A stretch of 40,232 nt of DNA from the NCBI GenBank assembly GCA_910578995.1, contig CAJTSY010000016.1, positions 1 to 40,232 of the forward strand, given 5' to 3'. Positions 27,012-33,802 of the stretch are shown piece after piece. The DNA is from an uncultured Acetatifactor sp. GTDB taxonomy: Bacteria; Bacillota; Clostridia; Lachnospirales; Lachnospiraceae. A model generated the notes under the pieces. That model was given only the letters and a program-made list of their open reading frames with translations. It was not told where the DNA came from and did not search any database. Made by a program: the position numbers and the translations under genes. The stretch's first letter is position 1; every line of letters begins with the position of its first letter.

Positions 27012-27536
27012 ATGGTAAAAGAAGATTATTATACCCTGAAAGAAGTGCTCACGGAACTGCGCAGGGAGATAAAGGACCTTAAAAAGAAGATAATGGCCAA
27101 TACGGAAAGGATCGTGGAGATAGACAGCAGGTTAAAGGTCTACCGGGATGCGGAACCGGAGGATTTCAAGGTATTTTCCCCCAGGAACGCGGAAGCAGTC
27201 CACAGGGAGGAAATACAGCAGATAAAGAAGGAAAGAGAAGCCCTTGAGGAACAGAACAGGGAATGGAACCAGAGGAAAGCAACCCTGGGAAAATATGCAG
27301 GGAAACTGGAGAAGGTATTGAAATCCAGGGATGAAAATTCCTGTCTGGAGAGGGAGACGGCAGATTCCCTGCAGAGCAGTTCCATAGAAGCTCTGGAACA
27401 TCTGGTACATAAAATAGAACAGAGCAGCTCCCTTATTCCAAAAAATCCCGTACAGGCCAGACAGGATTTGGCCGTCATCGGCAGGAACCTGCAGGAGACA
27501 GTGGATAAGATAAGGGATACGGTCTGGATTATTTAG
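27012..27536 (+). CDS. Coiled-coil protein resembling the N-terminal part of a DegS-type kinase
   Basis: The 174-residue soluble protein is almost wholly helical and charged. Heptad-like coiled coil runs from about 5 to 115. A second region at about 120-174 reads like two helices joined by PKNP and ends LQETVDKIRDTVWII. That end resembles the second helix of the dimerisation domain in NarX/DegS-like kinases (compare EVRRIIYDL), but there is no H-box histidine followed by D/E and no ATPase domain. It sits between a diguanylate cyclase and a DegU-like regulator with gaps of 12 and 13 bases. I infer a degenerate or adaptor form of a DegS-like sensor. The resemblance is weak and by eye only. Confidence 0.7.
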   Translation: MVKEDYYTLKEVLTELRREIKDLKKKIMANTERIVEIDSRLKVYRDAEPEDFKVFSPRNAEAVHREEIQQIKKEREALEEQNREWNQRKATLGKYAGKLEKVLKSRDENSCLERETADSLQSSSIEALEHLVHKIEQSSSLIPKNPVQARQDLAVIGRNLQETVDKIRDTVWII

Positions 27537-27549
27537 AGGTGGTTTTCCT

Positions 27550-28194
27550 ATGGGGATAAAAGTTATGCTGGCGGATGGGCAGACCCTGGTAAGAAAAGGA
27601 ATCAGGGCATTGCTGGAAAAGGACGGAACTGCGGAGGTGGTGGAAGAAGCGGAGGACGGCCTGGAATGTATGGAAAAGCTCAGCCGCAGGAAAATGAATA
27701 AATATCTTCCCGATATATTGATCCTGGATTCAGGCCTGACCGGAAAAGACAGTATCCAGGTGCTGCGGGAAATTAGGAATTCCATGCCGGAGGTAAGCAT
27801 ACTTGTTTTAACCGACTGCAGGGATACAGACTGTGTGTCAGAAGCGGTGAGGGAAGGTGCACACGGATATCTACCAAAAAATGTGGATATTGATGAGTTC
27901 ATCAGGGCGGTAAGGAAGGTTGCGGACGGAGGAAAATATATCCCGCCAGAACCTGACAGGATGCCGGGAAGAGAGTGCAGGGAAAAGATAAAACTGCTTA
28001 CGCACAGGGAAATACAGATATTAATTCAGGTACTGGAAGGCAAAGCCAATAAGGAAATTGCCGATCATTTTAAAATAAGAGAACAGACTGTTAAAAACCA
28101 TCTATCTAAGATTTTCCGGAAAATAGACGTATCGGACAGAACCCAGGCCGTTATTTTTTGTATCAAAAATCATCTACGGGAACTGGGAGACTGA
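27550..28194 (+). CDS. Atypical NarL/FixJ (DegU-like) response regulator
   Basis: The 214-residue protein has a receiver domain at about 1-125 and a LuxR-type helix-turn-helix at about 147-212 (LTHREIQILIQVLEGKANKEIA, then VKNHLSKIFRKI). The phosphoacceptor fits D60 in ILILDSGL, the switch Thr is T88 and the Lys is K110. The acidic pair is broken: ADGQ stands where ADDH is usual, so the second Mg-binding Asp is G10. The residues after D60 (SGLTGKD) also differ from the usual xxMPxxxG. It may be weakly phosphorylated or phosphorylation-independent. The adjacent coiled-coil gene lacks a kinase domain, which fits this view. Confidence 0.9.
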   Translation: MGIKVMLADGQTLVRKGIRALLEKDGTAEVVEEAEDGLECMEKLSRRKMNKYLPDILILDSGLTGKDSIQVLREIRNSMPEVSILVLTDCRDTDCVSEAVREGAHGYLPKNVDIDEFIRAVRKVADGGKYIPPEPDRMPGRECREKIKLLTHREIQILIQVLEGKANKEIADHFKIREQTVKNHLSKIFRKIDVSDRTQAVIFCIKNHLRELGD

Positions 28195-28226
28195 GGTATT
28201 ATACATTGTAAAGGATAGGAGTATTT

Positions 28227-29744
28227 ATGCTGCCGGAAGCTTTTCAACAGAGAATGCGGCTGATGATGGGAGAGGAATATGAGGACTTTCTGAAAACTTT
28301 TGGAGAGGAGCGGTACCATGCCCTGCGGCTGAATCCGCTGAAAAAGGATCAGGAAGGACATACTGTTTTGGAGAAATACAGGGATGGAAACATGACTGGT
28401 TTTGCCCATCTGACAGAGGTTCCCTGGGCCTGTGGGGGGTATTATTACAAGGGGGAGGACCAGCCGGGAAAACATCCTTTTCATGACGCGGGACTGTATT
28501 ATATACAGGAGCCCAGTGCCATGGTTCCCGTGACCCTGTTGGAAGCCTGCCTTGGGGAAAGGGTGTTGGATCTGTGCGCCGCTCCCGGAGGGAAAAGCAC
28601 CCAGATAGGGGCAGCCATGCAGGGGAAGGGGATACTCATATGTAACGAGATAAATGCCGCCCGGGCGAAAATATTGTCGGAAAATGTGGAAAGAATGGGG
28701 ATATGCAATGCCTGCGTCACAAATGAGACTCCGGAGCGCCTGGCAGAATTTTTCCCTGGATATTTCCATCGGATTCTGGTGGACGCACCCTGTTCCGGGG
28801 AGGGAATGTTCCGCAAAAACGAAGCAGCCTGCCAGGAATGGAGCCCTGAGAATGTAGAGCTGTGCGCCGGGAGACAGGACGGGATTCTGGACTGTGCGGC
28901 CAGGATGCTTTGTCCCGGCGGACGGCTTGTATATTCCACCTGCACTTTTGCGCCGGAGGAGAATGAGGGCAGCATAGGCAGATTTCTGCAGCGTCACGGG
29001 GATTTTGAGATTCTGCCTGTGGATGAAGAGAAACTGGGCTTCGGAGCCGACAGGTATCCTGTCAGGTTCAATTTTATAGATAATATTTCAGGGTTGGAAC
29101 ATACTCTGCGGATCTGGCCCCACCGGGTCAAAGGGGAGGGACATTTCGCGGCGGTACTGCGGAAAACTGGATCTCTTCGGGAAGACCTGATAAAAGGCGG
29201 CGGACAGGTTCAGATCCGGCATTCGGCGGCAGGAGGCGCCGTAAAGGGTATTGCTGAGAAGGAAGCGGAAGGACTGGAGGAATTCTGCCGGGAAAACATA
29301 CGCCTGCCTGCGGATTTCCGTTCCGGAGGACTTTTTTCCGGAATAGGACAGGCTGTGGGTATGGGAGAGGCAGTGAAGGGAATTCGGTTCGGCGGGCATA
29401 TATACCTGGTTCCGGGAGAAATGCCCTCCCTGAAAGGATTAAAAGTACTGCGCCCCTGCCTGCATCTTGGGGAGATCAGGAAGAACCGTTTTGAACCTTC
29501 CCATGCCCTGGCCCTGGTCCTGCCGCCGGAATATGGGGCGCACATATGGAACCTGAAGGCGGAGGATGCCCTCACTGCCGCTTACCTCAAGGGACAGACA
29601 TTTCCTGCCCAGGGAGAAAAAGGGTGGTACCTGGTCTGCATAGAAGGATTTACCATGGGATGGGGAAAACTGGCGGGAGGAATCATGAAAAATCATTATC
29701 CGAGAGGACTGCGCCGAAGAGACTTTATGAATTTTATCTCATAA
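28227..29744 (+). CDS. RsmF-like rRNA (cytosine-C5) methyltransferase, NOL1/NOP2/Sun family
   Basis: The 505-residue enzyme would methylate cytosine in rRNA (possibly 16S) with SAM. The SAM site is LDLCAAPGGKSTQ at 114-126. The two catalytic cysteines fit C189 in DAPCSGEGMFRK and C239 in YSTCTFAPEENE. The C-terminal 200 residues form the RsmF/YebU-type extension that resembles a PUA-like RNA-binding part. The final residues RRRDFMNFIS are encoded by a 17-base sequence that recurs 38 bases downstream, so the tail may have been changed by a repeat insertion. It follows the response regulator by 32 bases. Confidence 0.9.
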   Translation: MLPEAFQQRMRLMMGEEYEDFLKTFGEERYHALRLNPLKKDQEGHTVLEKYRDGNMTGFAHLTEVPWACGGYYYKGEDQPGKHPFHDAGLYYIQEPSAMVPVTLLEACLGERVLDLCAAPGGKSTQIGAAMQGKGILICNEINAARAKILSENVERMGICNACVTNETPERLAEFFPGYFHRILVDAPCSGEGMFRKNEAACQEWSPENVELCAGRQDGILDCAARMLCPGGRLVYSTCTFAPEENEGSIGRFLQRHGDFEILPVDEEKLGFGADRYPVRFNFIDNISGLEHTLRIWPHRVKGEGHFAAVLRKTGSLREDLIKGGGQVQIRHSAAGGAVKGIAEKEAEGLEEFCRENIRLPADFRSGGLFSGIGQAVGMGEAVKGIRFGGHIYLVPGEMPSLKGLKVLRPCLHLGEIRKNRFEPSHALALVLPPEYGAHIWNLKAEDALTAAYLKGQTFPAQGEKGWYLVCIEGFTMGWGKLAGGIMKNHYPRGLRRRDFMNFIS

Positions 29745-29765
29745 GGGTGCGTCGAAGAGACTTTA
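29711..29765 (+). repeat. Short direct repeat at the 3' end of the rRNA methyltransferase gene
   Basis: GCGCCGAAGAGACTTTA at 29711-29727 recurs as GCGTCGAAGAGACTTTA at 29749-29765, one mismatch in 17. The first copy encodes the last residues of the methyltransferase. The second begins the structured intergenic region. Confidence 0.85.
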
Positions 29766-29961
29766 CGCAATTGCCGTTTGTGGCAATTTGAGCTGTCGCG
29801 CAGCGACCTAATTAGTCCAGCTAAGAAATGTCAATAGGAAATTTTATAACAGTCTCGGAACGAAGGTGCCCGGAATGAAATTTCAGCTGCGCACTTTGCA
29901 GATGAAATTTCATTCCCCTATAAGGGCACCGTAGTGCAGAGACGGAACTGGAATAGGAGGA
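29749..29961 (+). promoter_or_regulatory. Multi-hairpin intergenic region ending in a large palindrome (unclassified leader RNA or mobile palindromic element)
   Basis: Four pairable units follow one another. GCGT 29749-29752 pairs with ACGC 29765-29768. AATTGCC 29769-29775 pairs with GGCAATT 29782-29788. GTCGC 29795-29799 pairs with GCGAC 29803-29807, enclosed by AGCTG/CAGCT. Finally a large nested hairpin runs 29852-29943: GTCTC/GAGAC, GGTGCCC/GGGCACC, a perfect 13-bp stem 29872-29884/29904-29916, and CTGC/GCAG. AGGAGGA at 29955-29961 follows. I know no riboswitch family with this pattern; T-box and hammerhead cores were looked for and not found. Confidence 0.75.
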
Positions 29962-29962
29962 A
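29902..29962 (+). repeat. Intergenic repeat, copy 2, carrying a ribosome-binding site
   Basis: It matches window positions 1-61 at 58 of 61 bases. It includes the right half of the large palindrome and AGGAGGA at 29955-29961, six bases before the TTG start of the pseudouridine synthase gene. The identical spacing in copy 1 supports that start. Confidence 0.85.
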
Positions 29963-29967
29963 CAAGC

Positions 29968-30660
29968 TTGCAGACAATGATTTTATCGGAGGATGATCAT
30001 ATTGTTGTAGTATACAAACCGGCGGGCCTTGCCACCCAGACGGCCCATGTGGGACGGCAGGATGTGGTAAGCGAGCTGAAAAATTATTTGAAAAATCCTT
30101 ATCTGGGGATAATCCACCGCCTGGATCAGCCTGTGGAAGGATTACTTGTATTTGCCAAAAATAAGAAAGCCGCCGCCGCTCTCACCGGACAGCTGCAGGA
30201 GAAGCTTTTCTCTAAATATTACTATGCCGTGGTCTGCGGGCTGCCGGAGGAAAACAGGGGAAGGCTTGAGAATTACATTTACAGGGACAGGGATAACAGG
30301 GCGGTTGTACTTGATGGAATAAAGGAAGAGACAGGGAACAGGACAGACAATATAAAAAAAGCAGTTCTGGATTATACGATATTAAAAAAGTCCGGGGAGA
30401 AGGAGATAGCCCTGGCGGATATTACCCTGGAGACGGGACGTTTTCATCAGATCCGTGCCCAGATGGCCCACAGGGGGATGCCGCTTTTGGGCGACCTGAA
30501 ATACGGAAATACGCGCAGCAGGGAATTGACAGAGTCCCTGAAGGTCCGGAATGTGGCTCTGTGCGCTTATTCATTGGAATTCATCCATCCTGTCTTCCGG
30601 AAAAAACTTTCCTTTCAGGTTACCCCCAGCGGCCGGGTTTTTTCCTTTTTTTCACAGTAA
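29968..30660 (+). CDS. RluA-family pseudouridine synthase
   Basis: The 230-residue enzyme converts uridine to pseudouridine in RNA. The family signature is IIHRLDQPVEGLLVFAKN, with the catalytic aspartate at D53. Later motifs ITLETGRFHQIRAQMAHRG and LGDLKYGN also fit. It lacks the N-terminal S4 domain of many RluA/RluD members, so it is a short form. Its RNA target is not readable. The start is TTG 29968, chosen because AGGAGGA ends six bases before it, the spacing seen at the racemase gene; an ATG three codons later is the alternative. The upstream region is the structured repeat. Confidence 0.9.
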   Translation: MQTMILSEDDHIVVVYKPAGLATQTAHVGRQDVVSELKNYLKNPYLGIIHRLDQPVEGLLVFAKNKKAAAALTGQLQEKLFSKYYYAVVCGLPEENRGRLENYIYRDRDNRAVVLDGIKEETGNRTDNIKKAVLDYTILKKSGEKEIALADITLETGRFHQIRAQMAHRGMPLLGDLKYGNTRSRELTESLKVRNVALCAYSLEFIHPVFRKKLSFQVTPSGRVFSFFSQ

Positions 30661-30715
30661 TGATTTTCCGGAAATCAGCCATACTAAAAGCGGATAAGAA
30701 AGGCAGGGGTATGGT

Positions 30716-31780
30716 ATGGCTGACAGATTGAAAGACAACAGGTTATTGAGACTGCTCCTTTTGACGGGGGCAGTTTATTTTTTCCTGAAATGTATCGTGC
30801 CTTTGGCGGCTCCGGTGCTGACGGCCGTGCTGTTTGTGACAATTTTCGGTCCGCTGCTGCAGAAAATGGAGCGGAAAATGAAGATTCACAGGCAGATCGG
30901 GGCGGTTCTTTTGATGCTGTCTGCCTGTGGAATCCTGACCGTTCTTCTGTGGATTCTGTTTTCCTGGATCGTGGGAAGCGTACCCGGATGGGTGAGGAGC
31001 CTGGACGCCCTGGAGACGGAACTGGCCTATTTTATCCATGAAGGATGCAATGTGGTGGGAAGGACCCTTGGAATCGACAACCTGTATCTGGAACAGCTTC
31101 TGTTTGTGAGGATTCAGGACGGAATCGATTATTTTCAGCTGGAATTTCTGCCGGACATGCTGTCCCAGTCCCTGACCTATGTGAAGGCCCTGGGAACGGT
31201 GGGCGCCTTTCTCGTCACTTTTCTCATAGCGGTAATTCTTCTGGCCAAGGATTACGACAATATAATGAACGGCCTGCTGGACAGGGAGGAATGTCATGTT
31301 TTCCTGGAAATCATCTGCGGAATCATACGGTATATTGCAACCTATGTAAAGGCCCAGGTCATTATCATGAGCCTTATCGGGGCTGCCGCCGCCTTTGCCC
31401 TGGAAGTTAGCGGGATCAAAAACGGGATACTGTGGGGACTTTTGGCAGGTCTTCTGGATGCCCTGCCCTTTATCGGTACCGGCGTGGTGCTGGTGCCCCT
31501 GGGAATACAGCAGCTTTTTCTGGGAAATTATGTCAGGATGGGAGTCTGTCTGATTGTGTATGTGGTGTGTATCTTTATAAGGGAGATCCTGGAACCAAAG
31601 CTGATCGGCAGCCGGGTGGGCGTGTCTCCCGTGGCGATTCTCCTGTCCATTTATGCCGGGGTACAGCTGTTCGGCATCTGGGGCATCATCGGAGGGCCGT
31701 TGGGATTTGTAATCATTTACCAGAGCTATATGAGCCTGGAGAAACGGACTCATGGACTGGAAATGGAAAAAACGACCTGA
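30716..31780 (+). CDS. AI-2E family transporter-like membrane protein (PerM/YdiK type)
   Basis: The 354-residue protein has the AI-2E exporter-family layout: paired hydrophobic segments near residues 10-50 and 60-90, a helical soluble part at about 95-150, then several membrane segments. The conserved late motif is DALPFIGTGVVLVPLGIQQL at about 250-270, followed by LEPKLIGSRVGVSP. Despite the name, members include Na+/H+ antiporters and proteins of unknown substrate, so transport of autoinducer-2 should not be assumed. GCAGGGG precedes the ATG. It lies 55 bases after the pseudouridine synthase gene. Confidence 0.9.
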   Translation: MADRLKDNRLLRLLLLTGAVYFFLKCIVPLAAPVLTAVLFVTIFGPLLQKMERKMKIHRQIGAVLLMLSACGILTVLLWILFSWIVGSVPGWVRSLDALETELAYFIHEGCNVVGRTLGIDNLYLEQLLFVRIQDGIDYFQLEFLPDMLSQSLTYVKALGTVGAFLVTFLIAVILLAKDYDNIMNGLLDREECHVFLEIICGIIRYIATYVKAQVIIMSLIGAAAAFALEVSGIKNGILWGLLAGLLDALPFIGTGVVLVPLGIQQLFLGNYVRMGVCLIVYVVCIFIREILEPKLIGSRVGVSPVAILLSIYAGVQLFGIWGIIGGPLGFVIIYQSYMSLEKRTHGLEMEKTT

Positions 31781-31889
31781 AGGGTTTTGGCAGGAATTAT
31801 GGGAAGGGCTGAGACCAGGCTTGTCTTTTTCCACAGGCTGCTATATAATTGGAAGACGGAAAACGTGATCCTGAGTAAAGACTAAATAT

Positions 31890-31970
31890 TGAAAGGTAAA
31901 ACAAAACCATTGAATGGTAAAACGAAAGACTGAATGATAAAATGAAAGCTTGAAAGATAAAACACTGTGA
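31890..31970 (+). repeat. Four imperfect 20-bp tandem repeats upstream of the first GT-C-like gene
   Basis: Units begin at 31890 (21 bases), 31911, 31931 and 31951 (20 bases each). Each follows TGAAWGRTAAAAYRAAA or close to it. They end ten bases before the start codon and partly overlap the ribosome-binding zone (GAGGAAA). Confidence 0.8.
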
Positions 31971-31980
31971 GGAAATTTAC

Positions 31981-33627
31981 ATGAAAATAAGAAATCTGAC
32001 ATCCTTGTCATTGGCTGTTTTTCTGCTGGCCCTGTTTCTTCCTGTTTTTGGATTTGTCCTGTTTGCAGGAACCAATATGGATTACAATGAGATACATAAA
32101 ATAGATACCCTCTGTTCCAATCCGGTCCTACTGTTGGGCGCTGTTCCTGCTCTGGCGCTTTTTGCAGTCCTGTATGTGCTTCTGGATAAAATACCCCTGA
32201 ATACATATACGAAGGCCGGAACCGTTATCCTGTCCTTTATTCTGTGTGCCGCCCTGTGTGCGGTAAAGATGGAAATATCAAAATGCATCGCGGTCTATGG
32301 CGCATGGGACTGTGGAAATGTGGCCAATTCCGCCAGGTGGTTTTCCCAGGGAAAAGGTCTTGGATATGAGGACTATTACTATATCTACAGCAATAACGTT
32401 CCCATGGCCTGGCTGCTGTATATATTATATCAGTTTTCCGGTTCTATGCCGGGTTATCCGTATAATCCTGAATTTATCTGGATCCAGTTTCAGTGTGTTA
32501 TGTTTTCCCTGGCGGTATTTATGTCAGCCATGACTATCCTGCTGGTCACCAGGAAAATAGCGGCTACGGCGTTGGGCCTTCTGACGGGTCTTCTCATGGT
32601 TGGTCTGTGTCCCTGGCAGGCTGTTCCCTACACGGATCCCGTCACCATTGCCATGCCCGTAATGGTATTGTTACTGTATGCATTGTTCCGCCGCATGAGG
32701 CATAAGGGCAGGTATCTGATCTGGTTCCTGCTTATCCTTGCAGGCATGGCGGGGGGAATTATGAAGGCTACCTGTTATGTGGCGCTTCTGGCGGTTTTGG
32801 CAGTGGATGTTATCTGGCTGCTGTCAGAAAGGGAAGGAATTATCCCTAAATGTAAAAAGATGGGGGTGCGCATTTTTCTGTTGGCGCTAGGCTGTGCTGC
32901 CGCGGTGTGGTGTAGGGCCGGAATTTACAGAACCCTGGATTATATTCCGGATCATGATCTGGAGATGACATGGACTAATTTCTTTTATAATGGGCTGAAT
33001 GAGTCGACTACAGGATCATATTCAATTGACGGCCTGGTAATTGCGAAAGCTTATGCGGGTTATCCACGGAGATTCAGGCAGTCTGTGGAACTTCATTATG
33101 CCTGGGACAGAATTGTGGAAAAAGGTCCCCTTGGGCTCATGGATTTCTGGCTCCGGAAACAGGTGATGAATTTTAACGACGGTACCTTCAGCTGGTTTCA
33201 GGAAGGCGGATTTGACATGTGGGAATATGAAAATATCACGAATGGCAGATGGAAGGAGGCTCTGCGGAGTTTTTACTGGGCGGAGGGAGATCATTACCGG
33301 AAATTTGTTACATGGAGCCAGGGAATCTGGATTTTTGTATTGACGGGGATTGTGGCTCAGGCAGTGTTTGCTGTGGTATCGGTTTTCAGGGAAAGGGAAC
33401 ATACGGAGGAACGTTGTATACATTCAGCGGGAATCTTGATTTTTATCGGAATGTTTTTCTTTGTACTGCTGTTTGAGGGAAGGGCCAGGTATCTGCTGAA
33501 TTATGTGCCGGTATTTATGACTATGGCAGTGACGGGATATATGAAACTGATACTGCTGTTCACCGGGAGCCTCTCTTATCCGTTTAAGCGCCCGCAGTCT
33601 CGGGTTAATCACGCAAAGAGCGCATGA
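31981..33627 (+). CDS. Polytopic membrane protein, probable GT-C type glycosyltransferase (copy 1)
   Basis: The 548-residue protein has roughly a dozen hydrophobic segments: most lie before residue 310, then a soluble stretch at about 310-455, then the last few. An extracytoplasmic loop holds YGAWDCGNVANSARWF (about 106-121) followed by YYYIYSNNVPMAWLLY. This resembles the acidic first-loop and Y(P/S)NN motifs of GT39-like, lipid-linked sugar transferases. The family call is by pattern only and the sugar is unknown. The next gene is a close paralogue with the same layout. Both probably act at the cell surface. A repeat-rich leader precedes the ATG. Confidence 0.75.
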   Translation: MKIRNLTSLSLAVFLLALFLPVFGFVLFAGTNMDYNEIHKIDTLCSNPVLLLGAVPALALFAVLYVLLDKIPLNTYTKAGTVILSFILCAALCAVKMEISKCIAVYGAWDCGNVANSARWFSQGKGLGYEDYYYIYSNNVPMAWLLYILYQFSGSMPGYPYNPEFIWIQFQCVMFSLAVFMSAMTILLVTRKIAATALGLLTGLLMVGLCPWQAVPYTDPVTIAMPVMVLLLYALFRRMRHKGRYLIWFLLILAGMAGGIMKATCYVALLAVLAVDVIWLLSEREGIIPKCKKMGVRIFLLALGCAAAVWCRAGIYRTLDYIPDHDLEMTWTNFFYNGLNESTTGSYSIDGLVIAKAYAGYPRRFRQSVELHYAWDRIVEKGPLGLMDFWLRKQVMNFNDGTFSWFQEGGFDMWEYENITNGRWKEALRSFYWAEGDHYRKFVTWSQGIWIFVLTGIVAQAVFAVVSVFREREHTEERCIHSAGILIFIGMFFFVLLFEGRARYLLNYVPVFMTMAVTGYMKLILLFTGSLSYPFKRPQSRVNHAKSA

Positions 33628-33701
33628 AAACGCCTTGCGGCGGCACCGGATAAGCAATATTACCGATGTGGCTGCAGACATCAATCAAAATGAGGACATG
33701 C

Positions 33702-33730
33702 TTGTATTTTTCATTCCATTGATGTAAAAT
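33702..33730 (+). promoter_or_regulatory. Possible promoter of the second GT-C-like gene
   Basis: TTGTAT at 33702-33707 and TAAAAT at 33725-33730 are 17 bases apart. They lie in the 175-base gap between the paralogues, about 70 bases before the second start codon. The boxes are imperfect. Confidence 0.4.
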
Positions 33731-33802
33731 GGCTATAACATTAATTCAAAAAGACGGACTGCGGACTTTCAGACAGAAAGCGCCCAGGACAGGAGACTTA
33801 AC

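Noticed and set aside
29769..29788. AATTGCC/GGCAATT hairpin as a rho-independent terminator of the methyltransferase gene
   Set aside because: The stem is followed by TGAGCTG with no T-tract, so intrinsic termination is unlikely.
29852..29961. Structured leader considered as a T-box, riboswitch or hammerhead ribozyme
   Set aside because: There is no T-box GGGUGGNACC core, no CUGANGA...GAAA hammerhead core, and no terminator choice before the gene.
30743..31834. Minus-strand open frame of 363 codons
   Set aside because: It is antisense to the AI-2E family gene; it is His/Gln-rich, as expected from the reverse of a membrane-protein gene.
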